From Pseudomonadota bacterium (lineage in GTDB: Bacteria > Pseudomonadota > Alphaproteobacteria > Rhizobiales > Beijerinckiaceae), in contig JAFAEL010000033.1 of assembly GCA_023423995.1 (NCBI GenBank), positions 1 through 5,444 on the forward strand: a DNA stretch of 5,444 nt. Direction: 5' to 3'. This document shows positions 1-5,444 of the stretch, in pieces. The position numbers and the translations under genes are program-made. The notes beneath the pieces are model-generated. The model made no database searches and was not told where the DNA came from. It saw nothing but the letters and a program-made list of their open reading frames with translations. The first letter of the stretch is position 1, and every line of letters starts with the position of its first letter.

Positions 1-128
1 GAGCCGCGTGCGCACCGGTCACGTCTGGCGGAGGGGAGGACGGGTCCCGGGGTCTCGGTTCGGTAGCCGGGGCGTCCGGGCGGCTGACCGGGCGCGTGCC
101 TATGGGGCCGAAAAGACCGTCGCGGGAT

Positions 129-152
129 GCGAGCCGGGGTAACCCGGCTTGC
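129..152 (+). other. Stable hairpin with GNRA tetraloop
   Basis: The core AGCCGGG (132-138) pairs with CCCGGCT (143-149) around a GTAA loop. The pairing extends outward through a G-U and two G-C pairs to 129/152, giving a 10-bp stem. As plus-strand RNA the loop would be GUAA, a GNRA tetraloop, which is typical of structured RNAs. A second hairpin, TTGCCG-AAGG-CGGCAA (165-180), follows 12 bases later. No family could be assigned, and no T-run follows on the plus strand. Confidence 0.5.
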
Positions 153-352
153 GGATCCGGACTTTTGCCGAAGGCGGCAACGGCCGGGTTCGCCGGGAGG
201 GACCTGAGCACCCACCCTGATCCAAGCGCTACAAATTGAGGCCGGAGAACCGGCATCCCGCTCCCCTCGAGGATTTCGGGCCAGCTGTTTGACAGTGCCG
301 ATGGACCAGACCCCGGGCCGGGGAAGGACGGCGCGTGCCTGCTGTCCCGCCC

Positions 353-418
353 ATCCCGGCGAAAGTCGGGATCCAGCCCCCTCATTACACCGGCTTTCAC
401 CGGTGTGACGGGAGGGGG
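353..418. repeat. REP-like palindromic doublet, two units in inverted orientation
   Basis: Two palindromes share the core CCGGYGAAAGYCGG in opposite orientations. The first reads on the plus strand (core 356-369, within ATCCCG/CGGGAT at 353-372). The second reads on the minus strand (core 403-390, within the 7-bp stem ACACCGG/CCGGTGT at 387-406). A further stem, CCCCCTC (377-383) with GAGGGGG (412-418), encloses the second unit, so 377-418 can fold into one long imperfect hairpin. The position, about 29 bp past the tctA stop codon and outside any gene, is typical of extragenic palindromes that act at the 3' ends of operons by protecting mRNA or attenuating transcription. There is no T-tract, so a simple intrinsic terminator is unlikely. 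The repeat-family assignment is by pattern only and copy number cannot be judged from one window. Confidence 0.6.
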
Positions 419-446
419 ACGCGCGGATGCTGTTACGCGTCCTGCC

Positions 447-1943
447 CTATTCCTGAAGGGCGATCTCGCGCTTCGCCCGGATCGATGGCGCGACCATCGT
501 GATCAGGAGCAGGACGGAGAGCACGAGGAACGCCGCGCTGAGCGGCCGCGTGACGAGCACGCTCGGATCTCCCAGCGAGATGCGCAGGGCGCGCCGCAGG
601 TTCTCCTCCATCATCGGCCCCAGGATGAAGCCGAGGATGAGCGGCGCGGGCTCGCAATGCAGCTTGATGAACACATAGCCGATCGCCGTGAAGGCCATGA
701 GCAGCCAGATGTCCATGGCGGTGTTGTTCACCGAGTAGGTGCCGATCGCGCAGAAGATCAGGATCGCGTTGAACAGGTACTTGTAGGGAATGGTGAGGAG
801 CCGCACCCACAGCCCGATCAGCGGCAGGTTCAGCACCAGCAGCATCAGGTTGCCGATGAGCATGCTGGCGATCAGGCCCCAGAACAGCTCGGGCCGCTCC
901 GTCATAACCTGCGGGCCGGGCTGGATCCCCTGGATCATCAGCGCGCCGATCAGCAGCGCCATCGTGGGGTTGGACGGAATGCCGAGCGTGAGCAGCGGGA
1001 TGAAGGAGGTCTGTGCGCCCGCATTGTTGGCCGATTCCGGCGCGGCGACGCCCCGGATGTCGCCCTGGCCGAAGTTGCGCGGCGGCTTGGCCACCCGCTT
1101 CTCGAGCGTATAGGCCGCGAAGGAGGCGAGCAGCGCGCCGCCTCCCGGCAGGATGCCCAGGATCGAGCCGAGTACCGTGCCGCGCGCGATCGAACCGGCG
1201 CAAAGGCGCAGGTCCGCCATGCTCGGCAGGAGGCTGCCGATCCGGCCGAAGACGCCGCGCTTCTCGCTCTGCTCGAGGTTGAGGATCACGTCCGCAAGCC
1301 CGAACAGGCCCATCGCGAGGGCGACGAAGCTGATGCCGTCCGACAGGCCCGCGACGCCGAAGGTGAAGCGCTGCTGCCCGGAATTGACGTCCGTTCCGAC
1401 GAGGCCGAGCAGGATGCCCAGCAGCACCATCGCGACGGCCTTCAGGATCGAGCCGCTGGCGAGGACGACGGCCGCGACGAGGCCCAGCGCCATCATGGAG
1501 AAGTATTCCGCCGGGCCGAACTTGAGGGCGAGTTCGGCGAGCGGCGGGGCGAAGAGCGCGAGGATCAGCGTGGCGACGCAGCCGGCGAGGAACGACCCGA
1601 TCGCCGCCATTCCGAGCGCCGGCCCGGCGCGGCCCTGGCGGGCCATCTGGTAGCCGTCGAGCGCAGTGACGACGGACGACGATTCCCCCGGCAGGTTCAC
1701 CAGGATCGCCGTGGTCGAGCCGCCGTACTGCGCGCCGTAGTAGATCCCGGCCAGCATGATCATGGCGGGTGCCGGCCCGAGCGTGAACGTCACGGGCAGC
1801 AGCATCGCGATGGTCGCCACCGGCCCGAGCCCGGGCAGCACGCCGACCAGTGTTCCGAGGAATACGCCGATGAAGCAGTAGAGAAGGTTCTGCCAGGTCA
1901 GGGCCGTTGCGAGCCCGAGACCGAAATCCGAAAGAAGCTCCAT
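447..1943 (-). CDS. tctA: Tripartite tricarboxylate transporter permease, TctA family
   Basis: This is the large inner-membrane subunit of a TTT secondary importer, which moves a carboxylate delivered by the periplasmic TctC protein, driven by an ion gradient. At 498 residues it has the usual family length of about 500, and it is almost wholly hydrophobic with many membrane segments. Family signatures are intact: GVLPGLGPVATIAMLLP (34-50), YYGAQYGGSTTAILVNLPGE (68-87), ALDGYQMARQGRAGPALG (94-111), a second-half counterpart GILPGGGALLASFAAYTLEKR split by register at 263-283, APESANNAGAQTSFIPLLTL (301-320) and GIPSNPTMALLIGALMIQGI (321-340). The two Gly/Pro loops at 34-50 and 263-270 mark the internal two-fold repeat of the family. 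The ATG start lies 6 bp after the tctB stop, so the two are surely co-transcribed; AAGG upstream is a modest ribosome site. The substrate cannot be deduced. Last gene of the operon within this window. Confidence 0.96.
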   Translation of the reverse strand: MELLSDFGLGLATALTWQNLLYCFIGVFLGTLVGVLPGLGPVATIAMLLPVTFTLGPAPAMIMLAGIYYGAQYGGSTTAILVNLPGESSSVVTALDGYQMARQGRAGPALGMAAIGSFLAGCVATLILALFAPPLAELALKFGPAEYFSMMALGLVAAVVLASGSILKAVAMVLLGILLGLVGTDVNSGQQRFTFGVAGLSDGISFVALAMGLFGLADVILNLEQSEKRGVFGRIGSLLPSMADLRLCAGSIARGTVLGSILGILPGGGALLASFAAYTLEKRVAKPPRNFGQGDIRGVAAPESANNAGAQTSFIPLLTLGIPSNPTMALLIGALMIQGIQPGPQVMTERPELFWGLIASMLIGNLMLLVLNLPLIGLWVRLLTIPYKYLFNAILIFCAIGTYSVNNTAMDIWLLMAFTAIGYVFIKLHCEPAPLILGFILGPMMEENLRRALRISLGDPSVLVTRPLSAAFLVLSVLLLITMVAPSIRAKREIALQE

Positions 1944-1949
1944 CCGGCC

Positions 1950-2399
1950 TTACCTGAAGAACGAGGGCCAGATCTCCATCTGGAGGCCCAGCAGGGTCAC
2001 GAACGCGACGCAGGATCCGATCGCGAGCACAATGGCGGTGGTGGCGGTCGCGAGCCAGGAGAGCTCCCTGTCGGCCATTCCGGCGACCAGGACCGAGAGG
2101 ATGACGCTTGCGAACAGCCCCAGCGGCTCAACCCCGAGCGCGAAAACGGCGAGCGCGATGAGGACGAGGCAGAACGGCCGCAGGTGGAAGCGGTCCGGGG
2201 TACCGGCACCCTTCCGCAGGCCGAACACGGCGATGACGATGCCGAGAACCGCCAGGATCGAGCCGACGAAAGTCGGGAACATGCCGGGCCCCATGCGGGT
2301 GCCGGCGCCAAAGGTGTAGTTGCGGGAGACAAGGACGAATCCGAGGCCGGCCCCTGCGAACAGGAGGCCGGCGAGGACGTCGCGAGAAAGAACTGGCAC
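1950..2399 (-). CDS. tctB: Small membrane subunit of TTT transporter, TctB family
   Basis: At 149 residues this is the usual size for the poorly conserved TctB subunit, an inner-membrane protein with about four helices that partners TctA. Visible hydrophobic segments lie near residues 8-25, 42-60, 78-98 and 115-142. The one well-conserved family element, an MGPG-x-FP motif between helices 1 and 2, is present as MGPGMFP (36-42). The start is a GTG at 2399-2397. I see no ATG that would give a better protein and only a weak GGA upstream, so translation may be coupled to tctC, whose stop lies 25 bp upstream. The gene sits between tctC and tctA, the common order for this family. Identification rests on size, topology, the MGPG motif and position. 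Confidence 0.93.
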   Translation of the reverse strand: MPVLSRDVLAGLLFAGAGLGFVLVSRNYTFGAGTRMGPGMFPTFVGSILAVLGIVIAVFGLRKGAGTPDRFHLRPFCLVLIALAVFALGVEPLGLFASVILSVLVAGMADRELSWLATATTAIVLAIGSCVAFVTLLGLQMEIWPSFFR

Positions 2400-2424
2400 G
2401 GCGATAAGAGATCCGGTTCGAGCC

Positions 2425-3390
2425 TTATTCCGGCTTCACCGCAGCCTTCTGGACGACTTCCTTGTAGCGGGCGGCATCAGTCTTGATGCGGGCCAGGAAC
2501 TCGGCAGGAGGCATGCCGCCGGTGACGGCGCCGGCCTGGGCGAAGCGCTCGCGCACTTCGGGGGTGTCGAGCGTCGCCTTCACCTCGTCGTAGAGCTTCT
2601 GCACGATCGCGTCCGGAACGCCCTTCGGGGCGAAGAGACCGACCCAGTTGGAGCTGTCGACGCCCGGGATTCCGCCCTCGGCAGCCGTGACCCAGCTCTT
2701 GTCGTAGGGGGTGCGGGCAGCGGTCGTGAGGCCGATCACCTTCATGCGTCCGGTGCGCAGGTGGGTCTGCACGGCCGGAACCGCGACGACGCCGAGCGGC
2801 ACCTCGCCCGACGCGACGGCGGCGGCCGCGGGCGCTCCACCCTTGTAGGGAATGTGGAGGAGCTTGACGTTGCCCTGCAGGGCCAGCCACTCCCCGGCCA
2901 GGTGGTTGATGCTCCCGTTGCCGGGCGACGAGAACGCGACGGTGCCCGGCTTCGCCTTCGCGGCCGCAACAACGTCGGCGAAGGTGTTGAACGGCGCGTC
3001 CTTGTTGGCGACGAGCAGCATGGGCGTGTCGCTCACCATCGTGATCGGCTTGAAGTCGCGCTCGAGCTCATAGGGCGCGTCCGGGAACACGGCCGGGTTG
3101 CCCGCGAACTCCCCCGTATGCGCCATGAGGAGCGTGTAGCCGTCGGGCGCGGCCTTGGCGGCCGCCGTGACGGCGATGAAGCCGTTTCCGCCGGGACGAT
3201 TCTCGACCACGAACGACCAGCCCAGGCGCTCGGTCATCTTCTGCGTGAGGAGCCGTGCCGTCACGTCGACGACCCCGCCAGGCGCAAATGGAACGAGAAC
3301 GCGTATCGGCTTGGTCGGATATTCCTGCGCTGCGGCCGGCAGGGTCAGTGTCATCAGCGCGGCGCAGGCAAGCGCGGCCAGGCTTCTCAT
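2425..3390 (-). CDS. tctC: Periplasmic substrate-binding protein of TTT transporter (Bug/TctC family)
   Basis: This is the extracytoplasmic receptor that captures a small carboxylate and hands it to TctAB. With the start at 3390 it has 321 residues, the normal family length. An upstream in-frame ATG at 3405 and a longer extension to 3522 exist, but only 3390 has a good ribosome site (GAGGGG, 7 bases upstream) and directly begins a signal peptide: MR, then a hydrophobic run, then LPAAAQ with cleavage near residue 21-22. Bug-family landmarks follow: PIRVLVPFAPGG (28-39), VVENRPGGNGFIA (61-73), DGYTLLMA (83-90), an HIPYKGGAPAAAAVASGEV stretch (179-197), WVGLFAPKGVPDAIVQKL (249-266). Bug proteins bind diverse acids (dicarboxylates, tricarboxylates, aromatic acids, amino acids), and the ligand cannot be read from the sequence. 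First gene of the operon tctCBA, so regulation should act in the 200 bp upstream. Confidence 0.95.
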   Translation of the reverse strand: MRSLAALACAALMTLTLPAAAQEYPTKPIRVLVPFAPGGVVDVTARLLTQKMTERLGWSFVVENRPGGNGFIAVTAAAKAAPDGYTLLMAHTGEFAGNPAVFPDAPYELERDFKPITMVSDTPMLLVANKDAPFNTFADVVAAAKAKPGTVAFSSPGNGSINHLAGEWLALQGNVKLLHIPYKGGAPAAAAVASGEVPLGVVAVPAVQTHLRTGRMKVIGLTTAARTPYDKSWVTAAEGGIPGVDSSNWVGLFAPKGVPDAIVQKLYDEVKATLDTPEVRERFAQAGAVTGGMPPAEFLARIKTDAARYKEVVQKAAVKPE

Positions 3391-3593
3391 CGGGTGTCCC
3401 CTCATTAGGTTTTTTGCGCACCCGCCCAGGCGTGAGGACCGGGCGAACCGCTTCGCTCTGGGCAGCGCCCAGATTGATAGCTTCGGGGGCAAACTAGTGG
3501 GGACAGGGAACCAGACAAGCAAAATCCACTCATCCGGTCATCAAGGACGCTAATTCCCCGGGGGAACGGGAGATCAGGACTCCGCTGAGCGGC
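3391..3593 (-). promoter_or_regulatory. Leader and presumed promoter region of tctCBA
   Basis: These 203 bp separate tctC from the relic genes and must contain the operon promoter unless transcription enters through the relics. I cannot point to a convincing sigma-70 -35/-10 pair. Two hairpins lie close to tctC: TCTGGGC/GCCCAGA with a 3-base loop (3457-3473), and CGCCC-A-GG pairing with CC-GGGCG (3423-3445). Further upstream are short palindromes at 3554-3566 (TTCCC/GGGAA) and 3582-3592 (CCGC/GCGG). A GAGGGG ribosome site lies at 3398-3403. No further gene or gene fragment is recognised here. Confidence 0.5.
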
Positions 3594-3691
3594 CTAGTGG
3601 GTCGATCTGCGCCGCTCCGCGAGGATGTCGGAAGCCTTCTCGGCGATCATGATAGTCGCCGCGTTGGGTTGCCGGACGCGATTCGCCGCCG
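3594..3691 (-). pseudogene. 3'-end relic of a GMC-family oxidoreductase (alcohol/choline dehydrogenase type)
   Basis: The stretch NAATIMIAEKASDIL, read from 3665 to a TAG at 3594-3596, matches the C-terminal signature of GMC flavoenzymes, whose last conserved block runs approximately SGNTNAATIMIAEKAADLI. The preceding part of that block, RIASGN (3685-3668), is also present but in another frame. Losing one base from an AAC-ACC-AAC run at 3668 explains the break exactly. Everything upstream, including the FAD-binding GxGxxG region and the catalytic His of the family, is absent, so no enzyme can be made. GMC enzymes oxidise alcohols to aldehydes, which would fit the aldehyde dehydrogenase at the right edge. 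The match is by eye against family knowledge; a protein search would settle it. Confidence 0.75.
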
Positions 3692-3884
3692 CCATTTGCG
3701 TGCAATGCTCTCGGGACGTCGGGCTTCTTCTGATGGTCGGCTGACACGATCTTGATCGGCTCGCGCGGACGGCGCCGCCGAAACCCTCGGTCACGTTCGA
3801 TACGCCGACAGCCGCCGCCGCGGATGGGCCGGAATCGATGCCCGACATGACAACGCGGATCTTCACCACCTCCTCAGAGACACC
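3692..3884 (-). pseudogene. N-terminal relic of a LivK-like ABC transporter substrate-binding protein
   Basis: Read from 3884 on the minus strand, VSEEVVKI begins a segment like the mature N-terminus of periplasmic branched-chain amino-acid-type binding proteins (typically DDVVKIGVLTDMSG..., then a Gly-rich stretch and a conserved VSADHQNK block). Here MSGIDSGPSAAAAV is in one frame. REPIKIVSADHQKKPDV (3765-3715) follows in a second frame, and PESIARKW (3715-3692) in a third, matching the family pattern IxxVSADHQNKPDVxxxIARKW. Two frameshifts (near 3765 and at 3715) break it, no signal peptide is recognisable ahead of it, and at about 3691 it runs directly into the GMC relic. A 91-residue open frame spans the region (3869-3594) but crosses both relics in mostly wrong register, so I do not call it a protein. 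Confidence 0.7.
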
Positions 3885-4123
3885 GCTCGGCTTTCCCTGG
3901 CCAATGACGAAGCGGCGGAGCAGCGTCAGCGCAGGGGGGCATATCAGAGAATCTGTGCCCTCCGTAGGTTATCGCCTCCGGTTGCTGCGTTGATCTCCGG
4001 TCCCCGCCACCTACGCCAATGACAATTCTGCATGGAAACATGAAATTCTCTGTCGCTGGACATTGGAGACGAGGCATCAGATTGGAATTGCATCAATCCG
4101 AATGCATCCATAAACGATAAACG
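3885..4123. other. Upstream region of the LysR regulator, AT-richer than its surroundings
   Basis: No gene is supported here. Minus-strand open frames covering 3874-4240 have no recognisable features and overlap the LysR regulatory region. The right-hand half (about 4020-4123) is visibly richer in A and T than the rest of the window, as expected of a promoter. It holds a CATG-GAAA-CATG palindrome (4031-4042), the LysR-type dyad at 4080-4098, and tandem TAAACGA copies (4111-4124) running into the start codon. No clear -35/-10 pair stands out. Confidence 0.5.
4080..4098. promoter_or_regulatory. Candidate LysR-type operator (T-N11-A dyad)
   Basis: GATTG (4080-4084) and CAATC (4094-4098) form a perfect 5-bp dyad with a 9-bp centre, containing the T-N11-A arrangement (T4083, A4095) that LysR-type regulators recognise. 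It ends 25 bp before the regulator's ATG, where negative autoregulation would act. Near-direct repeats GAATTGCATC (4085-4094) and GAATGCATC (4100-4108), plus a further GCATC at 4074-4078, overlap it and may be additional half-sites. Assignment is from motif and position. Confidence 0.5.
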
Positions 4124-5068
4124 ATGCGAACCCGTCTTCCCTCGATGACGAGCTTGCGGGCTTTCGAGGCTGCCGCCCGGCATTTGAGCTTCACGCGCGC
4201 CGCAACTGAGTTGAACCTCACTCAGACCGCGATCAGCCATCAGATCAGAAATCTCGAGGAGTTGCTCGGCACGAAGCTGTTCGTGCGGAACGGCAACGCA
4301 GTCACGCTGACAGAGGTCGCGAACGGCTACCTACAGTCGGTCCGCGCCGCCCTGGTGGAGATTTCGGTCGCAACGGATCGCGCGGCCGACCGCAACGACG
4401 AGAACGTGCTCACGCTCCAATGCCTCGGCACCTTCGCCATCAAGCGCCTCGTTCCCGTGCTGCATCTCTTTCAGGCACGCTACCCCTCGATCTCGCTCAG
4501 GCTGCGCACCGTGCAATCCTTCGAGAGCAACATGCCGCACGATTTCGACCTGGCGGTCTGGCACGGCTCCGGCGAATGGCCCGGCGTGACCGTGGACAAG
4601 CTTGGCGAGGAGGAGGTCTTTCCCGTGTGCTCGCCGCGGCTCATCGCAGAACGTGGCCCCCTCAACAGCCTGCCGGACCTGACGCATCATACGATGATCC
4701 GCACGGCCTCGCTGATCCTGCGCGATGAGTGGCCCTTCTGGCTGGAAACGGCCGGCATGCGAGACCTGAGGGCAGCCTCGGAACTCACCTGTGACTATCT
4801 CATAACGTCGATGCAGGCGGCCGTGGACGGGCTGGGTGTCGTGCTCGGGCGCTCCGGCGTCGTGGGTCCGGACCTGGCAAGCGGGCGCCTTATCGAGCCG
4901 TTCTCGATCCGCGCCCGCTCCAATTTCGGCTACTATCTCGTCACACCCCTCCGCGCCGCCAAGCTCCGCAAGGCGCAGCTCTTCCGAAGCTGGCTGCTGG
5001 AGCAACTGGGTTCCGTGGAGGCCTTGGAGGCGCCAGCCCGACAGCCGCGCGCAAAGGCTCGCGCCTGA
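4124..5068 (+). CDS. LysR-family transcriptional regulator, GcvA-like
   Basis: A 314-residue DNA-binding regulator of normal LysR length. The N-terminal winged helix-turn-helix (residues 5-64) is of the GcvA subgroup: RLPSMTSLRAFEAAARHLSF, then TRAATELNLTQTAISHQIRN (24-43) as helix-turn-helix, then LEELLGTKLFVR (44-55). A linker helix (65-90) leads to the effector-binding domain (about 95-295), with FDLAVWHGSGEWPG (141-154) matching the GcvA-type DLAIRyGxGxWPG element and the AAVDGLGVVLGRS segment (232-244) in the second lobe. The ATG at 4124 is preferred over 4145 because the RLP-x-x-x-x-LRAFEAAARH alignment begins at the first one. No clear ribosome site precedes it. The C-terminus (303-314) is an Arg/Ala/Lys-rich tail. 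It is divergent from tctCBA, with the relic between them, and convergent with the aldehyde dehydrogenase. Either may be its target; the effector is unknown. Confidence 0.95.
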   Translation: MRTRLPSMTSLRAFEAAARHLSFTRAATELNLTQTAISHQIRNLEELLGTKLFVRNGNAVTLTEVANGYLQSVRAALVEISVATDRAADRNDENVLTLQCLGTFAIKRLVPVLHLFQARYPSISLRLRTVQSFESNMPHDFDLAVWHGSGEWPGVTVDKLGEEEVFPVCSPRLIAERGPLNSLPDLTHHTMIRTASLILRDEWPFWLETAGMRDLRAASELTCDYLITSMQAAVDGLGVVLGRSGVVGPDLASGRLIEPFSIRARSNFGYYLVTPLRAAKLRKAQLFRSWLLEQLGSVEALEAPARQPRAKARA

Positions 5069-5098
5069 GGCCGGCGCCCGGTCGCAAGCCCGACAGGT

Positions 5099-5444
5099 TC
5101 AGCCGAGCTTGAACGGGTCTCGCGGCGCCCCGGTCAGTTCGACATAGACGGACTTCGTTTCCGTGAACTCGCGGATCGAGTCGACGCCGTTCTCCCGCCC
5201 GAGACCGCTCTCCTTGAAGCCGCCGAAGGGAGTCGCGAAGGAGACGACCCGGTAGGCGTTGATCCAAACCGTGCCGGCGCGCAGGCGATGGGCGACGCGG
5301 TGCGCGCGGTGCACATTCTGGGTCCAGACGGCGGCCGCGAGGCCGAACCGGGTGTCGTTCGCAATCTCGACCGCCTCGTCCTCGTCCTTGAACTTGATGA
5401 CGCTGAGGATCGGGCCGAACACCTCCTCCTGCGCGATGCGCATG
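5099..5444 (-). CDS. NAD(P)-dependent aldehyde dehydrogenase, C-terminal part (runs off right edge)
   Basis: The visible 114 residues are the last quarter of an ALDH-superfamily enzyme, which oxidises an aldehyde to its acid using NAD(P)+. The window opens just before EEVFGP (visible residues 6-11), whose Glu and Phe contact the cofactor in known ALDHs. FGLAAAVWT (33-41), RAGTVWIN (55-62) and PFGGFKESGLGRENG (72-86) follow, all conserved in the betaine-aldehyde/phenylacetaldehyde type. The gene ends normally at a TGA. The catalytic Cys and the Rossmann glycines lie outside the window, so activity and substrate cannot be judged. The stop codon is 30 bp from the end of the convergent LysR gene. 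The Met at the window edge is internal, not a start. Confidence 0.95.
   Translation of the reverse strand, partial: MRIAQEEVFGPILSVIKFKDEDEAVEIANDTRFGLAAAVWTQNVHRAHRVAHRLRAGTVWINAYRVVSFATPFGGFKESGLGRENGVDSIREFTETKSVYVELTGAPRDPFKLG

Larger units (their letters stand above)
1..440. other. Gene-free, hairpin-rich region downstream of the transporter operon
   Basis: I recognise no gene here. Frame 3 of the plus strand is open from the left edge to a TGA at about 237-239, but its translation is a low-complexity Gly/Arg/Ser/Pro string with no family signature, so I do not call it. The stretch is rich in inverted repeats: a 10-bp stem with a GUAA loop (129-152), TTGCCG/CGGCAA (165-180), GCCGG/CCGGC (241-254), CCCC/GGGG (311-323), and the REP-like doublet listed separately. 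None is followed by a T-run on either strand, so none is a classic intrinsic terminator. The first 30 bases resemble a degenerate group II intron domain V (see findings). The region may be intergenic DNA between this operon and a gene left of the window, or the 3' edge of a decayed element. Confidence 0.6.

Noticed and set aside
187..198. GGGTTCGCCGGG as a tRNA T-arm
   Set aside because: It lacks the GGTTCRANNCC pattern, and no acceptor stem or anticodon arm can be placed around it.
289..317. A perfect TTGACA at 289-294 as a plus-strand -35 box
   Set aside because: At 17-bp spacing the -10 position reads CCCGGG, and no gene follows on the plus strand.
2265..2280. GACGAAAGTCGGG inside tctB as another copy of the REP-like core
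   Set aside because: It lies within coding sequence, lacks the matching CCGG arm and is explained by codons of TctB.
405..2486. A 693-codon open frame on the plus strand, antisense to tctA and tctB
   Set aside because: Its translation is dominated by Arg, Glu, Asp, Gln and His with no domain, which is the usual mirror image of GC-rich genes. The minus strand in the same place encodes clear TctA and TctB proteins.
2320..3408. A 362-codon plus-strand open frame opposite tctC
   Set aside because: Same type of antisense artefact; the minus strand has signal peptide, ribosome site and full Bug-family conservation.
3391..3522. N-terminal extension of tctC to an upstream ATG at 3522 or 3405
   Set aside because: The extra 44 residues are not signal-peptide-like and are absent from the family. 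The good GAGGGG ribosome site and the hydrophobic leader both point to 3390.
3874..4240. Minus-strand open frames of 67 and 98 codons upstream of and overlapping the LysR gene
   Set aside because: No recognisable motif, overlap with the regulator's start and operator, and composition unlike the real genes nearby.

Overview
The window is about 5.4 kb of GC-rich DNA from a Gram-negative proteobacterium, most likely an alphaproteobacterium. That placement is an inference from base composition, the tripartite tricarboxylate transporter (TTT) family genes, a GcvA-type LysR regulator, and a palindromic repeat of the CCGGCGAAAGYCGG kind that is common in that class. No ribosomal or other phylogenetic marker is present, so the genus cannot be named.

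Layout: Positions 1-440 hold no recognisable gene. They contain several strong hairpins, a possible degenerate group II intron domain V at the extreme left edge, and a REP-like inverted doublet (353-418) just past the end of the transporter operon. Positions 447-3390 are one minus-strand operon read right to left: tctC (periplasmic Bug-type binding protein), tctB (small membrane subunit) and tctA (large permease). Together they form a complete TTT carboxylate importer. Positions 3391-3593 are its leader and promoter region, with two hairpins. Positions 3594-3884 look like a gene graveyard: the 5' part of a LivK-like ABC substrate-binding protein gene joined to the last codons of a GMC-family alcohol dehydrogenase/oxidase gene, broken by several frameshifts. 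Positions 3885-4123 are the upstream region of a plus-strand GcvA-like LysR regulator (4124-5068), with a clear T-N11-A dyad close to its start. A convergent minus-strand aldehyde dehydrogenase (C-terminal 114 residues only) enters from the right edge and ends 30 bp from the regulator.

How it may work together: the intact genes suggest uptake of a carboxylate, with oxidation of an aldehyde to an acid, under a LysR regulator. The relics suggest that the locus once also held an ABC-type substrate importer and a GMC alcohol dehydrogenase feeding the aldehyde dehydrogenase, and that a deletion removed most of both. The transported compound cannot be read from the sequence. No novel defence or mobile system is evident. 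The most unusual observation is the livK/GMC chimeric relic.
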